Source: an uncultured Desulfobulbaceae bacterium (lineage in GTDB: Bacteria > Desulfobacterota > Desulfobulbia > Desulfobulbales > Desulfocapsaceae). From it: a DNA stretch of 49,931 bases. Under the pieces are notes generated by a model. The model saw nothing but the letters and a program-made list of their open reading frames with translations, was not told the DNA's origin and did no database searches. The position numbers were made by a program, and so were the translations under genes. Below, piece by piece: positions 1-10,162 of this stretch. Numbering within the stretch: the first letter of the stretch is position 1; every line of letters starts with the position of its first letter. The stretch covers positions 1 to 49,931 of the forward strand of contig CAISPV010000101.1 of the NCBI GenBank assembly GCA_903887485.1, written 5' to 3'.

Positions 1-1
1 A

Positions 2-136
2 TCGACAGGCCCTCTCGAAGGCACTAACAATAAAATCAAGACCATGCAGAGAAAAGCCTATGGTTACAGAGATATGGAATTCTTCAAACTGAAAATAATG
101 GCCCTTCATGAAACCAAGTACGCTTTAGTCGGATGA
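2..136 (+). mobile_element. C-terminal end of an ISL3-family transposase (cut by window start)
   Basis: An open frame enters from the left window edge and stops at 134-136. Its 44 residues begin with GPLEGTNNKIKTMQRKAYGY, the conserved end of the DDE domain of ISL3 (IS204/IS1001/IS1165) transposases, where the last acidic residue lies in the LEGTNNKIK motif. Whether the whole element is intact cannot be judged because it continues outside the window. The sequence at about 166-184, read in reverse, begins GGCTTTCTGC and could be the inverted end of the IS, but this is only a guess. It marks the left border of an IS-rich patch next to the formate dehydrogenase operon. Confidence 0.75.
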
Positions 137-271
137 ACCAAAAAATTGGTGTGATATGGTTCAAACCATTTTTTGCAGAAAGCCTTTAAGATTTTGCTGT
201 TACTTCCGATTGGCTATGAAGCCGTTCGATAAAGAAAAAATGTACATTAGCAGGGGCAAGGTCAACAGCGG
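137..271. other. Short intergenic IS debris
   Basis: AT-rich sequence between the two transposase remnants. Apart from a possible ISL3 terminal sequence ending near 184, no gene, hairpin terminator or RNA is recognised here. Confidence 0.4.
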
Positions 272-432
272 AGAGAACAACGGATAATTGAGATGTTTCC
301 TGAACGGTTATGGAAATCGGTAAAATATGAGCGAGTCTCTTTGCATGCTATGATACGATCAACGAAGCTCGTAAGTCGATCATGCAGTATCTGGATTGGT
401 ATAACCGATCCATACCATATTCAAAATTAGGT
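272..432 (+). pseudogene. Frameshifted remnant of an IS3-family transposase (OrfB C-terminus)
   Basis: Two plus-strand frames join into the end of an IS3-type OrfB integrase domain. The first reads ERLWKSVKYERVSLHA (302-349). After a one-base shift near 347-349 the second continues YDTINEARKSIMQYLDWYN. This matches the family pattern ERLWRSVKYEEVYL...Y.....AR..I..Y..FYN around the catalytic Glu. No start is visible, stop codons interrupt the upstream part, and the downstream frame runs on to a stop at 505-507 inside the convergent fdhE. The gene is dead. It shows that mobile elements have landed repeatedly at this edge of the formate dehydrogenase cluster. Confidence 0.65.
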
Positions 433-473
433 AAAAAAAACACCTTACGTGCCGTAGGTGTAATGTGTGCAGA

Positions 474-1400
474 TCAGACGGGCATTTCTTCCGCCGGAAT
501 TAAATAGAAGCTAAAAGAGTTGCGAATGAAGCCGGCTTGATCCATCAAGATATCGAGGGGGAGGGTGGTCAGATCGTCGACCGTAGGTTCGATATTTGGG
601 TCGTGATCTATGAACATGATCTTGAGATAGATTTTACATTCATCGCAGGTCTCCGCTTTGACCGCGCCCAAGTCCCCTTCGATCCCGTGGTAGGCAATGT
701 CTTTGGTTGATTGGCAGTTGCTGCATTTTGTGCGAACCATATGCCATTCCGAAGCGCACAGCGAACAGTGTAGATAACGCTGTCCATTTTCGCCTCCACC
801 GTTGCGCACGATGCTTGTAAGCGGTGGGGAGGCACAAACCGGACAAAGGGTTGGCGCTGCGCTGCACGCAAACGCCTCACGGCCAAGGGACGTGGCCATG
901 TGCACCCAGTACACCTGCAGCGCGGCCCCAACCAGGGGCGCCGCCGCGAGATCTAACCCGGCATAGTCGCCTGTGAGCAGACCGTCCGCCATGGACTCAA
1001 ATGCCGGCTCTCCTGCTGCCAGCAGACGGGCCAGACTGTCAGTCGTTGCCGGTTCTGCTGCATCGCGTACCATCCCGATAATCATCCGCAACGCCTCATG
1101 CCAACTGGCATCACGCCGCCAATTCTGAATCGCCAGCGGCGGCATGCCGTGCTGGCGACTTAGGCGCAGCCAGTCTGCGTCCGGCAGTGCAACTTTTTCA
1201 TAACCGTTCAAGGTGTCCTGCTGGGCCCGGGCTACCCTGGCCAAGAACTGAAGATACTTCTCAAGGGGATGCCTCTTGGCCAAGGCCTTGCAGCGTTCCT
1301 CCCGCCTGGCGAATAAGGTTTCCCTTTCCGGGAGCCGTAGCCAGGGGGCCTTCCTGACTGGCGGCTCGATCTCGCCGGGCTGAATAATGGTGGTCGCCAT
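474..1400 (-). CDS. fdhE: Formate dehydrogenase accessory protein FdhE
   Basis: This 308-residue protein is the last gene of the formate dehydrogenase operon. FdhE proteins are rubredoxin-like iron proteins needed for maturation of respiratory formate dehydrogenases. They are thought to act on the catalytic subunit in the cytoplasm before Tat export. The C-terminal half carries the four expected CxxC pairs: CPVC, CSLC, CSNC and CDEC, roughly residues 185-262. The ATG at 1398-1400 overlaps the stop of fdnI by one base (TAATG), and an AGAGGAG ribosome site lies inside the end of fdnI, so translation is probably coupled. The length is typical of the family. Its 3' end overlaps the frame of an IS3 remnant on the other strand. 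Confidence 0.9.
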   Translation of the reverse strand: MATTIIQPGEIEPPVRKAPWLRLPERETLFARREERCKALAKRHPLEKYLQFLARVARAQQDTLNGYEKVALPDADWLRLSRQHGMPPLAIQNWRRDASWHEALRMIIGMVRDAAEPATTDSLARLLAAGEPAFESMADGLLTGDYAGLDLAAAPLVGAALQVYWVHMATSLGREAFACSAAPTLCPVCASPPLTSIVRNGGGENGQRYLHCSLCASEWHMVRTKCSNCQSTKDIAYHGIEGDLGAVKAETCDECKIYLKIMFIDHDPNIEPTVDDLTTLPLDILMDQAGFIRNSFSFYLIPAEEMPV

Positions 1401-2032
1401 TACTCGCTCCTCTTGGACATTTCTTTATACCAGCCGGGATAATGGTGTTTGGCCCAGGCCGCAGTCACTGTCCCGCGCGTCATACCGCGAATGGCGCCTC
1501 GTGTCCAGTAGGCCGCGTAGATGTGGACAATAATTGCGACAATCGTAACAAAACCGGCGATTCCGTGGGCCACCACCGCCAGCCGTACCAGACCGATGGA
1601 AAACATCGGCGCAAAGTAAGGCTGCCAGATGACGATCCCGGTAAGGAATAATATGGCAATCATGAGCAGCAGCGTGCGAAACAGGTACTTTTGGCCGATG
1701 TTATAGCGGCCGATGTCAGGCATCTCGACGGGATGGTTCAGCATGATATCCATCGCCTTTTTTTGCCATTGGTGGTCGGCGTCGGTGACGCGGTTGTATT
1801 GCCATTCCTTTGATGCCAGCATAAAAAAGGCCACCAGCATGATGACGCCGACAAAAGGATGCAGAATCTTCGCCCAAGGGCCGCCGCCGAAGAGGCTGCT
1901 CAGAAAAAAGAACGCCGGGTGGAAAAAAGCCAGCCCGCTGAGGGTTGCTAGGATGAACACAATGGCGACAAACCAGTGGTTTGCCCGAACCCCTGGAGTA
2001 TGGCGTAGTATCAAACCAGATTTATTATTCAT
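1400..2032 (-). CDS. fdnI: Formate dehydrogenase cytochrome b556 (gamma) subunit
   Basis: Integral membrane diheme cytochrome b of the FdnGHI/FdoGHI type. It takes electrons from the beta subunit and reduces quinone. I place the start at 2032 (MNNKSGLILRH) because AAGGAG lies just upstream and this gives 210 residues, close to the usual 210-217; an in-frame extension to 2086 has no such support. About four membrane helices are visible. Likely heme-ligand histidines sit in RANHWF near the N-terminus and in the last helices (VVAHGIAG, IIVHIYA). The C-terminus has the family pattern HHYPGWYKEM. It lies between fdnH and fdhE in one minus-strand operon. Confidence 0.92.
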   Translation of the reverse strand: MNNKSGLILRHTPGVRANHWFVAIVFILATLSGLAFFHPAFFFLSSLFGGGPWAKILHPFVGVIMLVAFFMLASKEWQYNRVTDADHQWQKKAMDIMLNHPVEMPDIGRYNIGQKYLFRTLLLMIAILFLTGIVIWQPYFAPMFSIGLVRLAVVAHGIAGFVTIVAIIVHIYAAYWTRGAIRGMTRGTVTAAWAKHHYPGWYKEMSKRSE

Positions 2033-2095
2033 GGTGACTCCTTGATAAGTCGAGCAGGTATGGCGTGAACGGGCCAGGCCGTTCACCGCCGCTCC

Positions 2096-2965
2096 CTACT
2101 TTTCGGTTTCATCCTCTTCCGTTTCGTTTGGTCCGACGGTTACATAGTGCATGATACCGGTCAGAACCGCCACCCCAAGACCGTAGCTCATCAGCGGCTT
2201 GGCAATGCCCTTCCAGAAAATGACCAGCGGGCTGATCTGCGGGTCTTTGGCCAGTCCGCTGTAAAGCTCCGGCTTATCGGCATGCTGCAGCACATACATC
2301 ACATGCGTGCCGCCAACGCCCTTCGGATCATATAATCCGGCGTTCTGGTAGCCACGCTCCTTGAGGTCGGCGATGCGCCCTTCGGCATGGACGATCATCT
2401 CCTTTTTGCTGCCGAACATGATGGCGCCGGTGGGGCAGGTCTTGGCGCAGGCAGGCTCCAGGCCGGTTGCGATGCGGTCGGAACAGAGGGTGCACTTATA
2501 GACCTTGTGGTCCTTCGGCGACAGCCGCGGGATGTTGAAAGGGCAGCCGGTGATGCAGTAGCCGCAGCCGGTGCAGTTTTCCTGCTGGAAGTCGACAATG
2601 CCGTTTTCATGCTGGACAATGGCCCCGGGAGCAGGGCACGCCTTCAGACAACCGGGATCAGCGCAATGCATGCAGCCGTCCTTGCGGATGAGCCACTCCA
2701 GCTTGCCGTTATCCGCCTCCACCTCCGAGAAGCGCATGACGGTCCAGGAGCCGGCCGACAGGTCAGCGGGGTTGTCGTAAACACCTTGGCAGGTACCGAC
2801 TTCATCGCGGATATCGTTCCATTCCATGCATGCCGCCTGACATGCCTTACAACCTATGCATTTGGAGATGTCAATGAGCTTGGCCACCTCCACACTATGC
2901 CGCACGCCGGGGGATGGGGTGGTGGTGGCGGAGCGGCGTTCAATGTTCAGTGATTGCTGTACCAT
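2096..2965 (-). CDS. fdnH: Formate dehydrogenase iron-sulfur (beta) subunit
   Basis: A 289-residue electron-transfer subunit with four ferredoxin-type cysteine groups: [35 protein letters not shown] and CTLC...CAKTC. These bind four [4Fe-4S] clusters. A single C-terminal membrane helix around residues 245-270 anchors it in the periplasmic face, as in E. coli FdnH (294 residues). It passes electrons from the molybdenum or tungsten site in FdnG to the hemes of FdnI. The start at 2965 is preceded by a strong AAGGAGG site. It begins 11 bases after the fdnG stop and is clearly co-transcribed with it. Confidence 0.94.
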   Translation of the reverse strand: MVQQSLNIERRSATTTPSPGVRHSVEVAKLIDISKCIGCKACQAACMEWNDIRDEVGTCQGVYDNPADLSAGSWTVMRFSEVEADNGKLEWLIRKDGCMHCADPGCLKACPAPGAIVQHENGIVDFQQENCTGCGYCITGCPFNIPRLSPKDHKVYKCTLCSDRIATGLEPACAKTCPTGAIMFGSKKEMIVHAEGRIADLKERGYQNAGLYDPKGVGGTHVMYVLQHADKPELYSGLAKDPQISPLVIFWKGIAKPLMSYGLGVAVLTGIMHYVTVGPNETEEDETEK

Positions 2966-2976
2966 GGTCCGCCTCC

Positions 2977-5900
2977 TTATGCCTTTTCTATGTTGACAAG
3001 AAACGCCTTGAATTCCGGGGTCTGCGCGGTGGCATCACCGACGTAGGGCGTCAGGGTGTTGGTCAGGTAGCCGTTTTTGGCCACGCCCATAAAGCCCCAG
3101 TGGATCGGGATGCCGACCGTGTGGACCTTGCGGCCGTCCACATCCAGGGCCTTGATCCGCTTGGTCACCACGGCCACGGCCTTGATGAATCCCCGGTTGC
3201 TGCTCACCGTTACCTGGCTGCCGGAGCTGATGCCTTTCTCCATGGCCAGCTCTTCACCGATCTCGACGAACTGCTCCGGTTGCAGGATGGCGTTGATTTT
3301 GGAGTGCTTGGTCCAATAGTGATAATGCTCGGTGAGCCGGTACGTGGTCCCCACGTAGGGGAATTTATCCGGCTTGCCGAAGGCGTCGAGATCGCCCATG
3401 AAGATCCGCACCGCAGGATTGCATTTGGTCTCCGGATTATCGGGGTGCATGGGGTTTTTGGCAAGCGGCGACTCGAACGGTTCATAGTGTTCCGGAAACG
3501 GGCCGTCCTTCATCTTGCCCAGCGCGAACAGGCGGCCTACCCCTTCCTGCTGCATGATAAAGGGCATGACCATCTCTTCTGGCCTGGCATCTGGGCGCAT
3601 GTCGGGAATGTCGTTGCCGACCCATTTGCTGCCGTTCCATTCGATGACCAGACGTGAAGGATCCCACGGCCGGCCGGCGAGATTGCATGAGGCGCGGTTG
3701 TAGAGGATGCGGCGATTGGCAGGCCAGGCAAAGCCCCAGTTGAGGGTCTGGCCGAGACCGGATGGATCGCTGTTGTCCCGCCGGGCCGCGAGGTTTCCGG
3801 CCGGGGACCACATGCCGCCATAGAGCCAGTTGCCGCAGGCGGTCGTGCCGTCATCCCGCAACTGGGCGAAACCGGTCAACTGCTCACCGTCCCCGACCAG
3901 CGACCGGCCGGAGATCTCGCGCGCCAGTTCTTCCGACGAGGGCTGATCCGCAATGCGGTACGGCCAGGAAAGCTGCAGGACCGGCTCGGGGTAGGCGCCG
4001 CCTTTCTTGGCATACATCTCCCGCAGCTTGATGAAGATGCTGGCGACAATCTCGACGTCTCCCTTGGACTCTCCCGGTCCGTCGGCCGCCTTCCAATGCC
4101 ACTGGATGACCCGGCCCGAGCTGGTATACGATCCTTCCTCCTCGGCAAACAAGGTCGAGGGCAGGCGAAAGACCTCGGTCTGAATGGCGCCGGGGTCGAC
4201 ATCGTTGAGCACGCCGTGATTTTTCCAGAACTCGGAGGTCTCTGTGGCGAGCGGGTCGATCACCACCAGATATTTCAACCTGGCCAGCGCCATGCCGACC
4301 TTTTTCTTATTGGCCACGGCGGCAAGGGGATTATAGCCCTGACAGAAGAACCCGGTGATTTTCCCCTGGTGCATGCGCTCAAAAATCGCCAGGGCATCGG
4401 ATGGCCCTTCGAGTTTGGGAAGCCAATCAAACCCGAAATCGTTTTCCTTGGTCGCGGCCTTGCCATACCAGGCCTTCATCAGGCTGACAAAAAACTTGGG
4501 ATAATTGCTCCAGTAATTCATCTGGTTGGGGCGCAGGGGCTTGGGAATCCACTTCTTGATGTAACCCCCGAAGGTCGCATCCTGCTCGGTGGGCAGCGTC
4601 ATGTAGCCTGGCAGGCTTTCGCCGAACAGGCCCATATCGGTGATCCCCTGGACGTTGGAGTGACCGCGCAAGGCATTGATGCCGCCGCCGGCCACGCCGA
4701 TATTGCCGAGCAGGAGCTGGATCATGGCCATACAGCGGATGTTCTCCGAACCCACCGAGTGCTGGGTCCAGCCAAGGGCATACAGGCTTGTCATTGTCCG
4801 GTCGGGAACCGCCGTGGTTCCAATCATTTCGCAGATCGTCAGAAACTGTTTCTCGGGCGTCCCGGTGATCCGGCTAACCATCTCCGGGGTGTAGCGGGAG
4901 AAATGCTTCTTCATGAGTTGAAAGACGCAGTTGGGATCCTGCATAGTCTCATCAATTTTGGCATAGCCGTCGGCGTCCAGTTGATACGACCAGGTTTCGG
5001 TATCGTATCGGCGGTGCTCGGCGTCATAGCCGGAAAACATCCCGTCCGCGAACGAGAACTTCGGATTAACGAGATAGGTCGCGTTGGTATAGGGTTTTAC
5101 ATATTCGTGCAGGATCTTGTCATGGGTCACGAGATAGTTGATCACCCCGCCCAGAAAGGCGATGTCGGTGCCTGGCCGGAGGGGCGCATAATAATCGGCC
5201 ACGGCCGCCGAGCGGGTGAAACGGGGATCCACCACGATCAGCTTGGCCTTGCGGTGCGCCTTGGCCTCGGTGACCCACTTGAAGCCGCAGGGATGGGCTT
5301 CGGCGGCGTTACCGCCCATAATGAGAATCAGATCGGCGTTCTTGATATCGATCCAATGGTTCGTCATCGCGCCTCGTCCAAAAGAGGGGGCCAAACTGGC
5401 CACCGTAGGAGAGTGTCAGATGCGGGCCTGGGTATCAATGGTGACAACGCCTAAGCCGCGCAGCACCTTGTGCGAGATATAGCCGACCTCGTTGATCGAG
5501 GAGGAACTGGCAAGGAAACCGACGGTGGGCCAGCGGTTGACCTTCAGGCCGGCGCTGTTTTCGGTGACGAAATTTGTGTCGCGGTCGGCCTTCATGTGTG
5601 CGGCGATGCGGGTGAATGCCTCGTCCCAGGAGATGCGTTTCCACGTATTGGAGCCGGGTTCGCGCACCTCCGGATAGTTGAGACGGTTCGGGCTCTGGAT
5701 CATGTCGAGCAGGCCGGCTCCTTTCGGGCAGAGCGTGCCGCGGTTGACCGGATTGTCCGGGTCCCCCTCGATATGGATGATCTCTGATCTGGCGTTTTTT
5801 GCCTTGTCACCCATACTGTAGATCAAAAGACCGCAGCTCACCGAGCAATACGGACAGGTGCTGCGTGTTTCAGTGGCCCGCGTCAGTTTGAAGCTGTTCG

Positions 5901-6003
5901 TCTGGGCCAGGACCTCGCCGGGCGAATAGCCCATCAGACCGAGGCTGGAGCCGCCCAACCCGGCGGCGCAAATTTTGCAGAACTGCCGTCTCGTCACTTG
6001 CAT
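2977..6003 (-). CDS. fdnG: Formate dehydrogenase major (alpha) subunit, selenoprotein, Tat-exported
   Basis: This reads as one gene of 1008 residues in which the in-frame UGA at 5416-5418 is selenocysteine 196. The context [14 protein letters not shown] matches the Sec site of E. coli FdnG, and a SECIS-like hairpin follows. An ordinary caller would split it at the UGA into 2977-5403 and 5416-6003. The N-terminus has a Tat signal (TRRQFCK plus a hydrophobic stretch), so the enzyme faces the periplasm. CPYCSVSCG and GTLCPKGAG supply a [4Fe-4S] cluster, followed by bis-MGD domains. It oxidises formate to CO2. The ATG at 6001-6003 is preceded by AAGGAG. Function depends on sel genes and molybdopterin genes elsewhere in the genome. 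Confidence 0.95.
5386..5404 (-). promoter_or_regulatory. SECIS-like hairpin for selenocysteine insertion
   Basis: On the minus strand, starting 11 bases after the UGA, the mRNA can form GG-u-GGCCA (GUU loop) UGGCC-c-CC. This is a five-base-pair upper stem with a three-base loop and a lower GG/CC clamp across a mismatch. Position, size and a GU-containing loop fit bacterial SECIS elements bound by SelB. The structure was drawn by eye; no folding calculation was made. Confidence 0.8.
5416..5418 (-). other. fdnG: Selenocysteine UGA codon of fdnG
   Basis: The TGA (read on the minus strand) interrupts an otherwise continuous formate dehydrogenase reading frame exactly at the catalytic chalcogen position. 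The residues on both sides (QARI before, [10 protein letters not shown] after) are conserved in known Sec-containing FdnG proteins. Confidence 0.93.
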
Positions 6004-6411
6004 GGTTTTCTCCTTATGGATCGGAATAACAATGAGACTTTCTATGATTTTTCAGGATGTGCGGGGTGACGCGCATCCATTATTCACTGCGTATCATGAA
6101 ATTCATAACGTCATAGGACTTTCAGAGGAGAACCACCCCTGTACATTTAACTTCCTTATCAGGTTATAACAGGTCACCAATGAATTAAAAAATATTAAAA
6201 CCTCTCTATCTCACAACATTATATTATTATATGCTCGCATGAAATGTTAACTTCTGTCAAGAAAAGGCATAGATAAAAAGATCAAGTTTTGAGTTGTAAA
6301 TTTGAAGATTCAAATACCCAGCAGGTAAAGATATCCACTGGCGCTCTCAAGGCTGGGCGAATAGCTTGAAACTTTAGATTGTTCCTGAATCTTCGCATAG
6401 GTTAATCTAAT
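6004..6411. other. Intergenic region upstream of fdnG, no recognised gene
   Basis: About 400 AT-rich bases between the fdnG start and the recombinase remnant. The fdn promoter should lie here on the minus strand, but I could not identify a convincing -35/-10, -24/-12 or operator sequence. Composition drops sharply in GC compared with the fdn genes. Confidence 0.4.
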
Positions 6412-7506
6412 TTACATGTCGACACCAGACTCACGGAATTTTTTGTACACTGCATCGGCTATTTCGTTAACATTCGATTGTATGGCCTGTTGTGGTATCG
6501 CCAAGTCTCGGATAATTTCTCCCTGGCGCTGACACGCAACTTCACCATAACTCAGAAAGGTCGTCAAAACTTTCTCATGCCCGAGGTTCTGGCTCCATGC
6601 CTTAAACTCTTCGGGGGTTTTACAAACAGCTTCGCCGAGTTGAACAATGGTGTTTCTAAAGCTATGCGGGTTGAAATACGGCAGGCCAGCACTGACAAAG
6701 GATTTGCGAAATATTGCGCGAATGGGCGTGGCATTACTCCAGTGATTTCGTGCAAGCCCTGCCACTTCAAATTGGCGAGAATCCCCCAACGCCATTCGTG
6801 TCGATGGGAATAAGGGATCCTCATTTCCCCATAGCATCTCATCCCGGAGATATGACACCCACGCTGCCACAATCTCGCGCACTTCCTCGCCTACCGAAAA
6901 GAAGAAGGTGTTAAAGGTTTTGCTGAATTTCGTTTTTACTTCCCGCGCATCCTGATAAACTCTATTCGTGATTAAATCGACATGCTTCAGCTTCATCGAG
7001 GCAATGGCACTGTCTTGTGCACCAGTCAATAATGCGAAAGCCATCAGGGCGCGATTGCGGTGCTCGATATCGGTATCGACCGGCATCGTATTGATGACGT
7101 GTTTGATCTGTTCCATGGTCGGCACTTTTTGTTCCCGTTGAGCCGTAGCAACGCGGGTGTTATTGTCCGACAGGTTGAAATACTCGGCATCGGAATACTG
7201 AAGTCGTGACTTGTAGCCAGGTTTATCCGAAAGTGGAAGAATCGTTTGAGTTGCGTGAGTGTCGCATGCAAAGTCGCCTTGCTCAATTTCTCTCCGGACC
7301 GCTGTCCCTTCTGCTCGGCAAGGTGCTTCTAGAAGGCGATGGCCTGCTCGAAATGAAATGCCTTGCACGATATCTGCCTATACCTCGAAGCGATTCAGCA
7401 CCTTAGCCGCTGCATCGACAGTGGGTTCGCTGTGCCGCTTGGCTTCCTTCAGAAAAGCAAAATACCTGCGTTTGATCCGTTCATTAACTGGGTTGTGATT
7501 TTTCAT
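6412..7506 (-). pseudogene. Decayed tyrosine recombinase (phage-type integrase)
   Basis: Reading from an ATG at 7506 (MKNHNPVNERIKRRYFAFLK, with AGGAG upstream), the integrase is broken several times. The first frame runs to NRFEV-stop. A second frame carries KAFHFEQAIAF, an internal TAG, then KHLAEQKGQRSGEKLSKATL and HATLTQLKRFF. A third frame, entered near 7228, carries DKPGYKSRL and the whole catalytic domain down to 6412. The catalytic domain retains HSFR, LGHEKV and the Tyr in FLSYGEV. However, the usual first Arg in TGxR is Gln (TGAQDSAIA). At least two frameshifts, one stop and a lost catalytic residue make activity very unlikely. It lies 3' of tRNA-Met, a common integration target for such enzymes. 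Confidence 0.82.
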
Positions 7507-7614
7507 GTTCTGATGTCTCCTATTTCAAGTCACTGTTCACGGTGGGTTTAATACTCCAAACTAGAATATACAGGTGTATTAAGACGAAGCTGGACGGTAT
7601 CGGATGGTGCAGGA

Positions 7615-7655
7615 AACAAAAAAGGCCAGCTCCAGGATTAACCCGAAACTGGCCT
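7615..7655 (-). terminator. Rho-independent terminator after tRNA-Met
   Basis: On the minus strand AGGCCAG pairs with CTGGCCT across a 19-base loop and is followed at once by TTTTTTG. It sits 12 bases after the encoded CCA of the tRNA. Confidence 0.75.
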
Positions 7656-7667
7656 ACAATATGCTTA

Positions 7668-7744
7668 TGGTGGCGATGCAGGGAATCGAACCCCGGACAC
7701 TACGGATATGAGCCGTATGCTCTAACCATCTGAGCTACATCGCC
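7668..7744 (-). tRNA. tRNA-Met(CAT), elongator type
   Basis: The minus strand gives GGCGATG...CATCGCC acceptor pairing, a D arm, an anticodon stem TACGG/CCGTA with loop CTCATAT (anticodon CAT), a GGTTCGATTCC T arm and an encoded CCA (7668-7670). The GGCG acceptor start and TACGG anticodon stem resemble elongator tRNA-Met rather than initiator tRNA. A CAT anticodon could in principle be tRNA-Ile2 with lysidine, but the body looks like Met. Confidence 0.93.
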
Positions 7745-7845
7745 ATTGATTTTGAGACGAGACAAATACCGCATCTACGCTTCACTGTCAACTATTTTTC
7801 CCTAAAACAGTCTAAGAAGACACAAAAAAATCTTCAAAATACCAT

Positions 7846-7882
7846 AAAAGGAAAGGGCCTCGATTCGAGCTCCTTTCCTTTT
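7846..7882. terminator. Terminator hairpin downstream of groEL
   Basis: AAAAGGAAAGG pairs with CCTTTCCTTTT, with an inner CTCGA/TCGAG stem. It lies 45 bases past the groEL stop on the minus strand. The stem itself ends in a T tract, and a further T-rich run lies on the plus side, so it could act in both directions. Confidence 0.7.
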
Positions 7883-7926
7883 ATTTTTTCTTCCTATCAC
7901 AGAAGAAGAACAGCAATAAACTCTTT

Positions 7927-9582
<1,656 letters not shown>

Positions 9583-9649
9583 TTATCTCCTTTTATCATT
9601 CACGCCCCTCTTGCAAGAGACAGTAATATACACTGTTTGACGCCTTTTT

Positions 9650-9937
9650 TTATTCGATAATACCCATGATATCATCTTCACGCATGATCAGGTAATCCAC
9701 ACCATCAAGTTTTACATCAGTGCCACCGTACTTTGAAAAAAGCACACGATCTCCGGCCTTGACCTGCAGAGCAACACGATCTCCCTTCTCATTGGTCTTG
9801 CCAGGTCCGACAGCAATGACTTCACCTTCAGCTGGTTTTTCTTTGGCACTGTCAGGAATAATAATTCCACCCGCGGTCTTGGTTATCTCTTCCAGTCTTT
9901 TCACCAAAAGACGATCATTCAATGGACGAACTTTCAT
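9650..9937 (-). CDS. groS: Co-chaperonin GroES
   Basis: The 95-residue heptameric cap of GroEL. The start is set at 9937 ([16 protein letters not shown]), where GGAGG lies just upstream; a longer in-frame reading to 9976 lacks a ribosome site. The mobile loop region ([20 protein letters not shown]) and the roof and barrel motifs ([24 protein letters not shown]) are intact. It is the first gene of the groESL operon on the minus strand. The heat-shock promoter was not identified with confidence. Confidence 0.97.
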   Translation of the reverse strand: MKVRPLNDRLLVKRLEEITKTAGGIIIPDSAKEKPAEGEVIAVGPGKTNEKGDRVALQVKAGDRVLFSKYGGTDVKLDGVDYLIMREDDIMGIIE

Positions 9938-10059
9938 GTATTTCCTCCTACACGATTTTGTTTGAAGATTGGGCATCCGCCCCCTGCACTTTAACCTAGA
10001 GTATCAACAACAAAACAACACCCCAAAACTGGGCAAAACTATAGGCTGGCTTTTCCAAA

Positions 10060-10096
10060 AATCAAGGGGCGAATGCCAAAAAAACATCCGCCCCTT
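10060..10096 (-). terminator. Rho-independent terminator after ilvE
   Basis: On the minus strand AAGGGGCGGATG pairs with CATTCGCCCCTT (one G-T pair) around a short loop, followed by GATTTTTG. It lies about 65 bases past the ilvE stop and so separates ilvE from the groESL leader. Confidence 0.7.
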
Positions 10097-10162
10097 ACCA
10101 GCACACGATACCTGCTTTCCACAAAAAACGCACCAACCGAGCCTGTACAACTCACCTAGAAA

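Noticed and set aside
4096-5454. Long open frame on the plus strand opposite fdnG
   Set aside because: It is antisense to a well-conserved selenoprotein gene in GC-rich DNA, has no family resemblance, and is a shadow of codon bias.
7542-7733. Plus-strand frame containing RESNPGHYGYEPYALTI
   Set aside because: This is the familiar false protein produced by the reverse strand of a tRNA gene, here tRNA-Met.
9938-10060. CIRCE operator or sigma32 promoter ahead of groES
   Set aside because: No TTAGCACTC inverted repeat and no clear CTTGAA/CCCCAT pair was found by eye.
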